NCBI RefSeq assembly: GCF_900130045.1
Contig: NZ_FQXT01000001.1
Span: 248,001-312,000, forward strand
Length of the DNA: 64,000 nt
Reading direction: 5' to 3'
Source: Leeuwenhoekiella palythoae
GTDB lineage: Bacteria; Bacteroidota; Bacteroidia; Flavobacteriales; Flavobacteriaceae
The notes under the pieces were generated by a model. It was not told the DNA's origin, did not search any database, and was given only the letters and a program-made list of their open reading frames with translations. Each line of letters begins with the position of its first letter. Within the stretch, counting starts at the first letter, position 1. This document shows positions 1-8,073 of the stretch, one piece after another. A program made the translations under genes and the position numbers.

Positions 1-184
1 TCTTACAGGTATTTTAGGCAGCATGTTAGGCGGACAACCTAAAGAAAACCAAAGCCTGATTGAATCTCTTATAGACTCAGATGGTGACGGCAGCGTTCTA
101 GACGATGTAGCAGATATGGTTTTAGGTTCAAATAAGAAAAAAGGTGGCCTTGGCGGAATGCTAGGCGGACTTTTCGGTAAATAG
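1..184 (+). CDS. DUF937-like protein, C-terminal fragment
   Basis: The gene enters from the left edge and is open in the frame beginning at base 2, with a TAG stop at 182-184. The visible 60 residues hold a Gly/Leu/Met-rich segment, then an LIDSDGDGSVLDDVADM motif, then a Lys-rich linker and a GGLGGMLGGLFGK tail. This acidic DxDGDGSVLDD motif flanked by glycine-rich stretches is typical of the C-terminus of DUF937 (YidB-like) proteins, whose function is not established. Only the tail is visible, so the family call rests on the motif. It is followed closely by a clear intrinsic terminator, so it is the last gene of its transcript. Confidence 0.7.
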   Translation, partial: LTGILGSMLGGQPKENQSLIESLIDSDGDGSVLDDVADMVLGSNKKKGGLGGMLGGLFGK

Positions 185-205
185 TTTCAGCTTAAATCAA
201 TTAAG

Positions 206-234
206 GAGCCGCTCTGAATAAGCGGCTTTTTTTA
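206..234 (+). terminator. Intrinsic terminator after the DUF937-like gene
   Basis: Stem GCCGCT / AGCGGC with a 6-nt loop (CTGAATA region) followed by a run of seven T residues. It starts about 20 nt after the TAG stop of the upstream gene. Confidence 0.85.
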
Positions 235-358
235 TGCCGAAAAATAGGAGTTGGATGAGATCTATAAAACACGCGTTGAGAAAAGTATATTTCAGTTCAC
301 ATCAAAATTAAACGTCAATATTTAGCAGGAGTTTTGTAGCTTTAAAAGAAAAGCTGGT

Positions 359-790
359 ATGAAAAATTTAATTTACGTTGTTATAGCGCTTGTTGTCATT
401 TGTGGCTGCGCATCTTCTCAGGGAGAAAAAAAGCTTGAAACAAGCGATCCACTGAGCACTTCAAACGATACGGTACGCATTGCAAACGACAGCCTCGAAT
501 ATGAGATCATCATTATTGAACCCGGTTACAATGCCTTTTTGAATTCTATCGCGCGACCGGAAGGCTATTATTCTCAAAATTATCTGGAAAATAAAAATCG
601 GTTTATTGTTCCTGAATACAACCAGCGCGTATTGCAGCCTTTTAGATACAATAACAATTTATACCCACAACAAATAGATTATAACAGCTCTGTAGATTAT
701 GGCTATGAGGTAAATTATAAACTTTATTATTACTTTGTGTACTTCTGCCGTAAGTATAACCAGCGTTTCAGTGTACCAACACGTATTTAA
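359..790 (+). CDS. DUF6146-like putative lipoprotein
   Basis: A 143-residue protein with a lipoprotein signal: Met-Lys-Asn, a hydrophobic stretch, then a lipobox ending in ICGC with Cys17 followed by ASS, so it is probably lipid-anchored to the periplasmic face of a membrane. After a low-complexity Ser/Asp/Thr spacer, the mature part carries IANDSLEYEIIIIEPGYN, a RPEGYYSQNYLENKN segment and VDYGYEVNYKLYYYFVYF near the C-terminus. This Tyr/Asn-rich layout matches what I recall of the flavobacterial family DUF6146, of unknown function. It lies 125 nt downstream of the preceding terminator and 42 nt upstream of the next gene, so the two may be cotranscribed. The family name is from memory of the pattern. 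Confidence 0.75.
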   Translation: MKNLIYVVIALVVICGCASSQGEKKLETSDPLSTSNDTVRIANDSLEYEIIIIEPGYNAFLNSIARPEGYYSQNYLENKNRFIVPEYNQRVLQPFRYNNNLYPQQIDYNSSVDYGYEVNYKLYYYFVYFCRKYNQRFSVPTRI

Positions 791-832
791 GTTTTTCCTA
801 TTTATCTTAGTTCTAAATAGTATATTTGACGC

Positions 833-1345
833 GTGAAAAAATTCAAGGAACACTGGGAAATCACCCAGAACTGGCAACTTATTTATCCTATTTTAGGCAT
901 TATTCTTTCATTAGCCTGCGGAATTCTAATCGCCCGAAGATTGGATTTCTTTCTTGAACCCGGAGCCTTACAGACGGTTTATTTGGTGATACTCACTTTG
1001 GTGCTTACGTATCTTATAATAAAACTTAGCTTGTATTGCTTTAAAAAACTCAAAAATCGCTGGATTTTACAATACCGTTGGCAGTTTATTGCTGCATTCA
1101 TTGTTTTTGCCATTACAGGGTCTACCGCCGGCCGCATCTCTAGCCCGGTTATGCAAGCCTTAGGACTAGGAAGCGATTCGATCTCCGGATGGATTTACTG
1201 GCCGCTACGTATTATCATTATTTTTCCGCTGTATCAGGTTTTACTGCTTATCGTTGCCTGGATTTTTGGTATGTATTCTTTTTTCTATGCCTTTGAAAAA
1301 AAGATGCTTTCCAGAATGGGATTAGGCTTTTTATTTAAAAATTAA
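833..1345 (+). CDS. Small membrane protein, DUF6787-like
   Basis: A 170-residue protein that uses a GTG start. It begins with a short basic segment KKFKEHWEITQNWQLIYP, has two N-terminal hydrophobic helices (about residues 18-36 and 46-66), a second basic segment with LKNRWILQYRWQF, and two more helices (about 85-105 and 125-155), ending in FEKKMLSRMGLGF. The repeated W-x-L-Q/I-x-x-W-Q motif and the C-terminal FEKKML..MG signature resemble the flavobacterial DUF6787 family; function unknown. A perfect -7-like box, TATATTTG at 821-828, lies only 4 nt before the GTG, which would give a leaderless message; I regard this as probable coincidence because no -33 box is well placed. Confidence 0.7.
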   Translation: MKKFKEHWEITQNWQLIYPILGIILSLACGILIARRLDFFLEPGALQTVYLVILTLVLTYLIIKLSLYCFKKLKNRWILQYRWQFIAAFIVFAITGSTAGRISSPVMQALGLGSDSISGWIYWPLRIIIIFPLYQVLLLIVAWIFGMYSFFYAFEKKMLSRMGLGFLFKN

Positions 1346-1389
1346 GTCTAGAAAAGAGTCTTCCAAGAATTTCACTTTTCACTGCACAA

Positions 1390-2916
1390 CTACTGCTTTT
1401 GCTCAGGCTGAGCAAAAAGATCAAGATACGCCTGACCTAAAAATTCTGTAATCATACTTGCGGTCAAGCCCTCATAAGCGGTGTGGTTGATCGCAATATC
1501 GGCTGCCTTCCCATGTAAATAAACTCCAAAAATTGCCGCAGTTAAAGCATCATAGCCCTGAGCCATCAATCCTGTTATAATTCCCGTTAGAACATCACCA
1601 CTTCCACCGGTTGCGAGTCCGGGATTTCCAGTGTTATTTACGTAGTACTTTCCATCAAAAACGGTTATGGTATGCGCATCTTTTAGCACTAAAACGCAAT
1701 TGTATTTTTTGCTGAATGCTTCGGCTTTTTTCAACTTTTCAAAATCATCTTCCCACGTACCTATTAAGCGCTCTAGCTCTTTGGGGTGCGGTGTAAGTAC
1801 GCTATACTTCGGTAAAAACTCTAAAAATTCTTGATTTTCTGATAATATATTTAAGGCGTCAGCATCAACAACAAGAGGGATTTTATTTGCTTTTAAAAAT
1901 GTTTTTAAAGCTTGCTGAGTAATCTTTTCAGTCCCTAACCCGGGACCAACTCCTATAACCGTAGGAGCAAGATCAAATTGAATTTCTTCCAGGTATTTCC
2001 CGTTATATCTGTCAGCCAAAACCATTGCCTCAGGCAAACTTGATTGTAAAATAGGCAAGCCGTGCTGTGTAGTGTAAGCAGTCACGAGACCTGCTCCTGA
2101 GCTCAAAGCGCCTTTACAACTCAACACCGCAGCACCCGTTTTACCATAACTCCCGGTGATAAGTAATGCGTGACCGTAAGTGCCCTTATGACTAAATTTA
2201 GTACGCGGTTTATACATTTGTTGCGCTTCGGCTTTATCTATCAACTGGGCTTGTGTCTGCACCGAATTCATAAAATTTCGATCTAAACCGATATCTAGCA
2301 CCGTCCAATTGTTGATGTATTTTCCGCTTTGCGGAAGAAAAAACGCAAGCTTAGGCGTCTGAAAAGACAAGACGATAGTAGGCTTAATCACTTCAGAATC
2401 CTTGATATAAACATCAACGCCCATCCCAGATGGCACATCAATGGCCACCGTATAAGCTCCACTTTGGTTAATATTCACAAACAGCTGCTGCACCCATTTA
2501 GGTGCGGGCCGATTAATACCTATACCAAAAATGCAATCCACCACAAGGTCTTCTCTGTTTATCTGAGGCAAGTCGTCTTCTGATTTTAATACTTGAGGCC
2601 ATTTTCGGGTTACTTTTTTGAGCTCTTCTAATGCCAATAAAAAATCTTTGCTTCGGTTGTCGCTGTAATTCACCACATACACATCTACCGGATACTGATG
2701 CTCAACAAAATATCTTGCAATCACCAGACCATCACCTCCATTATTTCCTATTCCGCAAAAGATTTTGACCGGCACCGGTTGGCCTTGCAGCCGCTGGTGC
2801 ATAAACTCAAATGCATAACCGCCGGCACGCTCCATCAGATTATAAGAAGGAATGTTCTCGGCATTCTCAGTTGCTTTATCTGCTTGATAAACTTGCTCTT
2901 TGCTTAATATTTTCAT
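1390..2916 (-). CDS. nnr: Bifunctional NAD(P)H-hydrate epimerase / ADP-dependent NAD(P)H-hydrate dehydratase
   Basis: A 508-residue cytosolic metabolite-repair enzyme. The N-terminal half (to about residue 215) is the NnrE/YjeF_N epimerase, shown by IPSYNLMERAGG and the phosphate-binding CGIGNNGGDG at residues 54-63. The C-terminal half (from about 235) is the ribokinase-like NnrD dehydratase, shown by GSYGKTGAAVLSCKGAL, TPHPKELERL and the catalytic TGGSGDVLTG motif at 436-445. Together they epimerise and dehydrate damaged NADHX/NADPHX back to NADH/NADPH using ADP. Length is normal for the fused form. It is transcribed alone on the minus strand, divergent from the thr operon and convergent with the membrane-protein gene. 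Confidence 0.95.
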   Translation of the reverse strand: MKILSKEQVYQADKATENAENIPSYNLMERAGGYAFEFMHQRLQGQPVPVKIFCGIGNNGGDGLVIARYFVEHQYPVDVYVVNYSDNRSKDFLLALEELKKVTRKWPQVLKSEDDLPQINREDLVVDCIFGIGINRPAPKWVQQLFVNINQSGAYTVAIDVPSGMGVDVYIKDSEVIKPTIVLSFQTPKLAFFLPQSGKYINNWTVLDIGLDRNFMNSVQTQAQLIDKAEAQQMYKPRTKFSHKGTYGHALLITGSYGKTGAAVLSCKGALSSGAGLVTAYTTQHGLPILQSSLPEAMVLADRYNGKYLEEIQFDLAPTVIGVGPGLGTEKITQQALKTFLKANKIPLVVDADALNILSENQEFLEFLPKYSVLTPHPKELERLIGTWEDDFEKLKKAEAFSKKYNCVLVLKDAHTITVFDGKYYVNNTGNPGLATGGSGDVLTGIITGLMAQGYDALTAAIFGVYLHGKAADIAINHTAYEGLTASMITEFLGQAYLDLFAQPEQKQ

Positions 2917-3033
2917 CGGGAATAATTTCGGGTTTAGAATATTCGTAAGGAAAAGCCTTTGATTTCTATTTAATTAGTGATTTCTTGATAAAAAAAGTTT
3001 TCCTTGAATTATCCTCAAAAATCAATAATCTGG

Positions 3034-3064
3034 CTTGTGATTATGGGTAAAAATAATACTTTTG
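3034..3064 (+). promoter_or_regulatory. Probable promoter of the thr leader and operon
   Basis: A -7 box TACTTTTG at 3057-3064 matches the Bacteroidota consensus TAnnTTTG exactly, and a -33 box CTTG at 3034-3037 (three of four to TTTG) lies 19 nt upstream. A start near 3069-3072 would place the leader ORF about 15 nt into the transcript. Both boxes were read directly; activity is inferred. Confidence 0.65.
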
Positions 3065-3084
3065 AAAGCAACAGTTAAGCAGAA

Positions 3085-3151
3085 AATGAAAGCAATTAAC
3101 ACTATTACCACTTCTACTATCGCGACCACAGGTCTTGCGATTGCTTTCATT
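3085..3151 (+). promoter_or_regulatory. Nested RNA hairpins in the thr leader
   Basis: ATGAAAGCAAT (3086-3096, including the leader start codon) is the exact reverse complement of ATTGCTTTCAT (3140-3150); A3085-T3151 extends the pairing. Inside it lies a second hairpin: ATCGCGACC (3119-3127), loop ACA, GGTC (3131-3134), a 2-nt bulge, and GCGAT (3137-3141). The inner and outer stems overlap at 3140-3141. The Thr codons lie in the strand between the outer 5' arm and the inner hairpin. This looks like the pause or sequestering structures of a translation-coupled attenuator, but the exact role of each stem is inferred. Confidence 0.6.
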
Positions 3152-3187
3152 ATTATTACCCCTTTGGGGTATTCTTTTAACATATAA
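3086..3187 (+). CDS. thrL: thr operon leader peptide, Thr/Ile-rich
   Basis: A 33-residue ORF (ATG 3086-3088, TAA 3185-3187) directly upstream of thrA. Of 33 residues, 7 are Thr (6, 8, 9, 11, 14, 15, 25) and 8 are Ile (4, 7, 12, 19, 22, 23, 24, 33); the densest stretch is INTITTSTIATT at residues 4-15. That composition matches the regulatory amino acids of the classical E. coli thr attenuator, where the leader peptide senses charged tRNA-Thr and tRNA-Ile. It has an A-rich upstream region (AGCAGAAA) as expected for Bacteroidota and is preceded by a consensus promoter. It is not homologous in sequence to E. coli ThrL beyond composition. Translation is inferred; the position 70 nt before thrA and the composition make a chance ORF unlikely. 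Confidence 0.8.
   Translation: MKAINTITTSTIATTGLAIAFIIITPLGYSFNI
3157..3178 (+). terminator. Candidate thr attenuator terminator inside the leader ORF
   Basis: A 6-bp stem TACCCC (3157-3162) / GGGGTA (3166-3171) with loop TTT, followed immediately by TTCTTTT (3172-3178). It has the form of a short intrinsic terminator. Unusually, it lies within leader codons 24-31 rather than after the leader stop codon. Confidence 0.55.
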
Positions 3188-3257
3188 CTTCGGTACATCT
3201 CGTGTTTACACGACAAGCAACTTATTTTTATAAAAACTCATTTCAAACACTAAAGCC

Positions 3258-5696
3258 ATGCGTGTTTTAAAATTTGGCGGTACTTCAGTAGGAAGCGTCG
3301 CAAACATAAATCAAGTCATCAACATCGTAAAAAACGGTGCTCAAGATCAACATATAGCCGTTGTAGTTTCTGCGCTAGGCGGAATTACCGACTTACTTAT
3401 GCAAGCCGGAACCGATGCCAGCAATAAGGACGATTACAACACTGCCTTTAAAGACATCGAAGCCAAGCATATTGAATTTACACGAACGCTTATTCCTGAT
3501 AGCGATGAGGCCTTAGACGAGATTAAAAATTTACTCAAAAGCCTAGAGTCGCTTTTACAAGGCATTTACTTGATCAATGAACTTTCTCCAAAGACCGTTG
3601 ATAAATTATTAGCCTACGGCGAAATTTTATCTTCTTCGATCATTGCGCGTGCGATGTATGCGCAAGGTTTAGATGCTGTGCGAAAAGACAGCCGGGACTT
3701 GATCACCACCAACGATAAACACACCAAAGCCGGAGTAAATTATAAAGTGACCAACAGTCAAATTGAATATTATTTTACTAAGGCCAAACAAAAGATCACC
3801 GTGCTACCCGGTTTTATTGCCAGTACAGCAAACGGTGATACTACAACTTTAGGTCGTGGTGGTTCTGATTTTACCGCTGCGATCGTTGCAGCAGCGCTTG
3901 ATGTGGACCAAGTGGAGATCTATACCGACGTAAGCGGAATGTACACCGCTAACCCCAAAATGGTAAAGCAAGCAAAACCTATTGAAAGTATTTCGTATCA
4001 CGAAGCAATGGAGCTTTCACATTTTGGAGCTAAGGTTTTATATCCGCCTACGATCGTACCGGTGATGAGTAAAAACATCCCCATACGCATTAAAAATACC
4101 TTGCAACCCGAAGAACCCGGAACGCTTATTCACAACCAAAACGGACAAAGCACCAATCCTATCAAGGGCTTAAGCAATATCAGTAATGTGGCTTTGCTTA
4201 CTCTTGAAGGAGGCGGAATGGTCGGAATTCCTGGTATCAGTAAGCGTTTGTTTGAAACCTTAAGCAATCAGGGAATCAACATCATCTTGATCACGCAAGC
4301 TTCTAGCGAACACAGCATTTGTTTAGGGGTTATGGAAGACGATGCCGGCAAAGCTAAAAATGCTATTGACGAAGAATTTGAATATGAAATTTCTCTGAAC
4401 AAAATCGATCCGTTAACGATCGAGATCGGTTTGAGTATTATTGCACTTGTTGGCGATCAAATGAAAAGCCATCAGGGCATCAGCGGTAAAATGTTCAGTA
4501 CGCTTGGTAAAAACAACGTAAACATTCGTGCTATTGCTCAAGGAGCGAGTGAGAAGAATATTTCTGCAGTGATCGCTCAAAAAGACGTTAAAAAGGCCTT
4601 AAACAGCCTTCATGAGCGTTTCTTTGAAGCGCAACGCAAGCAATTGAACTTATTCATAACGGGAGTTGGAAATGTAGGTGAAAAACTGCTGAACCAAATT
4701 CAACAACAGCAAGAGTACCTAAAGAAACAGCTTAACATCAATATGCGTGTGCTGGGATTGAGCAATTCTCGCAAAATGCTTGTGGATGAAAGCGGGATCG
4801 ACTTGCAAAACTGGAGCGCACTTTTAGACGCAGGAGAACCTGCGACACTAGATGGCTTTCTAGATCACGTGGTTGAGCTTAATCAACGAAACAGCATCTT
4901 TGTGGATATCACCGCTAACGCTGATGTAGCCGATATGTACGGGAAATACTTAAAACAAAGTGTTGCTGTAGTAGCCTGTAACAAGATCGCTGCTGCTTCT
5001 GATTTCAAAAATTATAGCGAGCTGAAACGCTTAAGTAAAGCCTATAATGCACCCTTATTGTTTGAAACTAACGTAGGTGCAGGACTGCCTATAATCGACA
5101 CCTTAAACAACCTTATTGCTTCAGGAGATCGTGTAAATCGCATTCAGGCGGTATTATCGGGAAGTTTGAATTTTGTGTTTAACAATTTTAAATCCGGCGA
5201 TAGTTTCCACGATGTGGTGCAAGCCGCAAAAGCCGAAGGATTTACTGAGCCTGATCCGCGTATTGACTTGAGCGGTGTAGATGTTGCGCGTAAGATTTTG
5301 ATCCTGGCACGTGAAAGCGGACTCAAAATCAATCTGGAAGATATTGAGAATGAACCATTCTTAACGGAAAACAACTTGAACAGTTCTGACGTTCCGCACT
5401 TCTTTGAAACTTTAAAAGAAGACGCAGCACATTTCGAAAAGCTAGTCGCTCAAACCGAAGCTAAAAACTGCCGTTTAAAGTATGTTGCACAACTTGATAA
5501 CGGCAAAGCAAGCGTAGGACTTCAAGAAATTCCTGAAGGTCATCCATTTTACAATCTTGAAGGTTCAGATAACATCGTGTTGTTCTTTACAGACCGCTAC
5601 CCTACTCAACCTATGCAGATCAAAGGTGCTGGTGCCGGTGGTGACGTAACCGCTTCAGGATTGTTTGCAGACATTATAAGAACAGCCACTTTTTAA
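3258..5696 (+). CDS. thrA: Bifunctional aspartokinase / homoserine dehydrogenase
   Basis: An 812-residue fused enzyme catalysing the first and third steps from aspartate to threonine. The aspartokinase domain starts with KFGGTSVGS at residues 5-13 and includes TLGRGGSDFTAA; two ACT-type regulatory segments follow (GIPGISKRLFETLSNQGIN and SGKMFSTLGKNNVNIRAIAQ, roughly residues 310-460), the usual site of threonine feedback. The homoserine dehydrogenase domain starts near residue 464 with LFITGVGNVGE and carries NVGAGLPIIDTL, QAVLSGSLNFVFN and the C-terminal GAGAGGDVTASGLFADI. Length equals the standard fused ThrA. It is the first structural gene after the Thr/Ile-rich leader, and thrB follows after 9 nt. 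Confidence 0.97.
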   Translation: MRVLKFGGTSVGSVANINQVINIVKNGAQDQHIAVVVSALGGITDLLMQAGTDASNKDDYNTAFKDIEAKHIEFTRTLIPDSDEALDEIKNLLKSLESLLQGIYLINELSPKTVDKLLAYGEILSSSIIARAMYAQGLDAVRKDSRDLITTNDKHTKAGVNYKVTNSQIEYYFTKAKQKITVLPGFIASTANGDTTTLGRGGSDFTAAIVAAALDVDQVEIYTDVSGMYTANPKMVKQAKPIESISYHEAMELSHFGAKVLYPPTIVPVMSKNIPIRIKNTLQPEEPGTLIHNQNGQSTNPIKGLSNISNVALLTLEGGGMVGIPGISKRLFETLSNQGINIILITQASSEHSICLGVMEDDAGKAKNAIDEEFEYEISLNKIDPLTIEIGLSIIALVGDQMKSHQGISGKMFSTLGKNNVNIRAIAQGASEKNISAVIAQKDVKKALNSLHERFFEAQRKQLNLFITGVGNVGEKLLNQIQQQQEYLKKQLNINMRVLGLSNSRKMLVDESGIDLQNWSALLDAGEPATLDGFLDHVVELNQRNSIFVDITANADVADMYGKYLKQSVAVVACNKIAAASDFKNYSELKRLSKAYNAPLLFETNVGAGLPIIDTLNNLIASGDRVNRIQAVLSGSLNFVFNNFKSGDSFHDVVQAAKAEGFTEPDPRIDLSGVDVARKILILARESGLKINLEDIENEPFLTENNLNSSDVPHFFETLKEDAAHFEKLVAQTEAKNCRLKYVAQLDNGKASVGLQEIPEGHPFYNLEGSDNIVLFFTDRYPTQPMQIKGAGAGGDVTASGLFADIIRTATF

Positions 5697-5705
5697 GCCG
5701 AAAAA

Positions 5706-6635
5706 ATGAAAGAAATACGTGTCTTTTCACCGGCGACTGTCGCAAACGTAAATTGCGGTTTTGATGTTTTGGGTTTTGCTCTGGATGGTCTGGGTGACGA
5801 AATGGTAATTCGTAAAGTTCCTGAAAAAGGAATCAAGATCACAGAGATCACCGGAGCCGAGTTACCCTTTGAAGCCAAAGAAAATGTAGTAGGCGTTGCC
5901 GGCTTAGCTATGGTTGAAGCTTTGGATCTTGATTATGGTTTTGAAGTAGAAATTCATAAAAAAATAAGACTTGGCAGCGGTGTGGGAAGCAGCGCAGCAA
6001 GTGCCTCAGGAATTGTTTTTGGAATCAATCAATTTCTGGATGAACCCTTATCTAATTTAGAACTTACTGAATTTGGTATGAAAGGGGAAGCGGTAGCCAG
6101 CGGAAATGAACATGCTGATAATGTTGCGCCGTGTCTTTACGGTGGGTTTACATTAATAACCGGTTACGAACCTTTAAAAATTGTTTCCGTACCGGTTCCT
6201 GAAGAATTGTATGTGACGATTATTCATCCCCATATAACGATCAAAACAAAAGAAGCTCGGGAGATTTTACCTAAAGAAGTTTCGCTCAAAAATGCAATCA
6301 AACAAACCGGAAATCTGGCCGGATTAATTGCCGGTCTTTATACTAAAGATTACGACTTGATCGCTTCTAGCGCCACCGATGTTTTGGTAGAACCATACCG
6401 TAAAAATCTGATTCCTGATTTTGATTTTTACCGAGAGACTGCATTAAAAAATGGCGGAATTGCTTTTGGAATTAGTGGCTCCGGACCTTCGATGTTTACA
6501 CTAAGTAAAGGATTGCAAAATGCTGGTGCAGTTGAATTTGCGTTAAGAAAAGCATTGAAAGAGAAAAATATGCGTAGTGATAGCTATGTGTCTCCCGTAT
6601 CAAAGCACGGAAACAGAATTTTAGAAAAGAATTAA
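5706..6635 (+). CDS. thrB: Homoserine kinase
   Basis: A 309-residue GHMP-family kinase that phosphorylates homoserine with ATP in the threonine pathway. The N-terminal VNCGFDVLGFALDGLGDEM substrate motif, the phosphate-binding loop LGSGVGSSAASASG near residues 88-101, and the C-terminal GISGSGPSMFTL motif are all present. Length is normal for bacterial ThrB. It starts 9 nt after thrA, so the two are cotranscribed and probably controlled by the upstream leader. Confidence 0.96.
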   Translation: MKEIRVFSPATVANVNCGFDVLGFALDGLGDEMVIRKVPEKGIKITEITGAELPFEAKENVVGVAGLAMVEALDLDYGFEVEIHKKIRLGSGVGSSAASASGIVFGINQFLDEPLSNLELTEFGMKGEAVASGNEHADNVAPCLYGGFTLITGYEPLKIVSVPVPEELYVTIIHPHITIKTKEAREILPKEVSLKNAIKQTGNLAGLIAGLYTKDYDLIASSATDVLVEPYRKNLIPDFDFYRETALKNGGIAFGISGSGPSMFTLSKGLQNAGAVEFALRKALKEKNMRSDSYVSPVSKHGNRILEKN

Positions 6636-6721
6636 ACAGTTTATTTCGTGCGATTTGGAATATTTCCTAGTTGTTGAAATTGTATAATTGGCACGAATAC
6701 ACATTCAATATTTATAGAAAA

Positions 6722-8020
6722 ATGAACTTTTATAGTTTAAATGGTAAAGCACCAGAAGTAGGTTTAGAGGAAGCTGTTGTACGTGGAATTGCACCAGATA
6801 AAGGGTTATATTTCCCAGAGTCGATCACACCGCTTCCGCAATCATTTTTTGATAACATAGAAAACCTGTCAAATAACGAAATCGCATTTACTGCAATCCG
6901 CCAATTTGTTGATGGGGTTATTCCTGACGAAGCCTTAAAAGATATCATTGCAGATGTGCTTTCTTTCGATTTCCCTGTTGTAGAAGTTGAAGAAAATATT
7001 GGTACGCTAGAACTTTTTCACGGCCCTACAATGGCGTTTAAAGATGTAGGCGCTCGATTTATGGCACGCTGTCTGGGCTATTTTTCAGCTCAAAAAGAAA
7101 CCCAAGAACCGGTGACGGTTTTGGTAGCTACCAGTGGCGATACCGGCGGTGCTGTTGCTCGTGGTTTTCTAAATGTGGAAGGTGTTGATGTTGTGATTCT
7201 TTATCCAACCGGTAAAGTGAGCGATATTCAAGAAAAACAGTTAACTACTTTGGGCGCTAATATTACAGCACTGGAAGTTGATGGCGTTTTTGACGATTGC
7301 CAAGCCATGGTAAAAACAGCATTTTTAGATGAAGAAATCACTTCTCAACGCAAACTTACTTCGGCCAACTCTATAAATATTGCGCGCTGGTTGCCGCAAT
7401 TATTCTATTTTCTTTTTGCATATAAACAAGCAAAATCAAAAGGTAAAGAATTGGTTTTTTCTGTACCGAGCGGAAACTTTGGGAATATTTGTGCGGGAAT
7501 GGTTGCCCATAAATTAGGAATGCCGGTAAAGCATTTTGTAGCTTCGGTAAACAGTAATGATATCGTTCCTGAATATTTAAAAACAGGAGAATACAAGCCA
7601 AAACCTTCGGTTGCAACGATCAGTAACGCGATGGATGTAGGCGATCCTTCAAACTTTATTAGAATTCAGAAGTTATTCAACAACGATCTGGAAGCCCTTT
7701 CGCAGAAATTATCCTCTTTTTCATACTCTGACGAGGAAACCAAGGCTGCGATGCAAAAGATTTATGCCGAAACCGGTTACATCGCAGATCCTCATGGCGC
7801 AGTTGGTTATTTAGGCTTGAAACATTACCTAAAAGACCATCCTGATGCTTATGGTATTTTCTTAGAAACCGCACATCCAGTTAAGTTTTTACCGGTTGTG
7901 AATCCTGTGATTGATGCAGAAATTGAAATTCCTGAGCAGATCAAAGCGGTTATGGACAAAGAAAAAGACGCGATCGCTATTAAAAATTACGACGAATTTA
8001 AGTCGTTTTTGTTAAGCTAG
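6722..8020 (+). CDS. thrC: Threonine synthase
   Basis: A PLP enzyme converting O-phosphohomoserine to threonine. I start it at the ATG at 6722, giving MNFYSLNGKAPEVGLEEAV and 432 residues, the usual form of this family; an in-frame TTG at 6671 would add 17 unconserved residues. The motif FHGPTMAFKDVGARF holds the PLP-binding lysine at about residue 107, followed by VATSGDTGGAVARGF for phosphate binding and SANSINIARWLPQ. It lies 86 nt after thrB in the same orientation, completing a thrABC operon. No terminator is visible in the gap, so leader control probably reaches it. Confidence 0.96.
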   Translation: MNFYSLNGKAPEVGLEEAVVRGIAPDKGLYFPESITPLPQSFFDNIENLSNNEIAFTAIRQFVDGVIPDEALKDIIADVLSFDFPVVEVEENIGTLELFHGPTMAFKDVGARFMARCLGYFSAQKETQEPVTVLVATSGDTGGAVARGFLNVEGVDVVILYPTGKVSDIQEKQLTTLGANITALEVDGVFDDCQAMVKTAFLDEEITSQRKLTSANSINIARWLPQLFYFLFAYKQAKSKGKELVFSVPSGNFGNICAGMVAHKLGMPVKHFVASVNSNDIVPEYLKTGEYKPKPSVATISNAMDVGDPSNFIRIQKLFNNDLEALSQKLSSFSYSDEETKAAMQKIYAETGYIADPHGAVGYLGLKHYLKDHPDAYGIFLETAHPVKFLPVVNPVIDAEIEIPEQIKAVMDKEKDAIAIKNYDEFKSFLLS

Positions 8021-8038
8021 GTGCTGCGCTTTTCAGTG

Positions 8039-8055
8039 TAGTTTTGATACATTTG
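8039..8055 (+). promoter_or_regulatory. Two possible -7 boxes upstream of gcvT
   Basis: TAGTTTTG (8039-8046) and TACATTTG (8048-8055) both match TAnnTTTG exactly, 19-35 nt before the gcvT start. Neither has a well-spaced -33 TTTG, so this is a suggestion only. No glycine riboswitch is visible in the 53-nt gap. Confidence 0.35.
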
Positions 8056-8073
8056 TGCTCTTAAAATTTACAG

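Noticed and set aside
3045-3057. GGGTAAAAATAAT nearly complementary to ATTATTATTACCC (3148-3160 region), a possible antiterminator
   Set aside because: The first arm lies upstream of and within the predicted promoter, so it would not be in the transcript if that promoter is used.
3022-3216. A 64-residue ORF on the minus strand over the thr leader
   Set aside because: It arises because the leader is an inverted repeat; the plus-strand Thr/Ile-rich leader explains the region and the minus ORF has no recognisable features.
8021-8073. Glycine riboswitch before gcvT
   Set aside because: The 53-nt gap is too short and holds no riboswitch-like structure.
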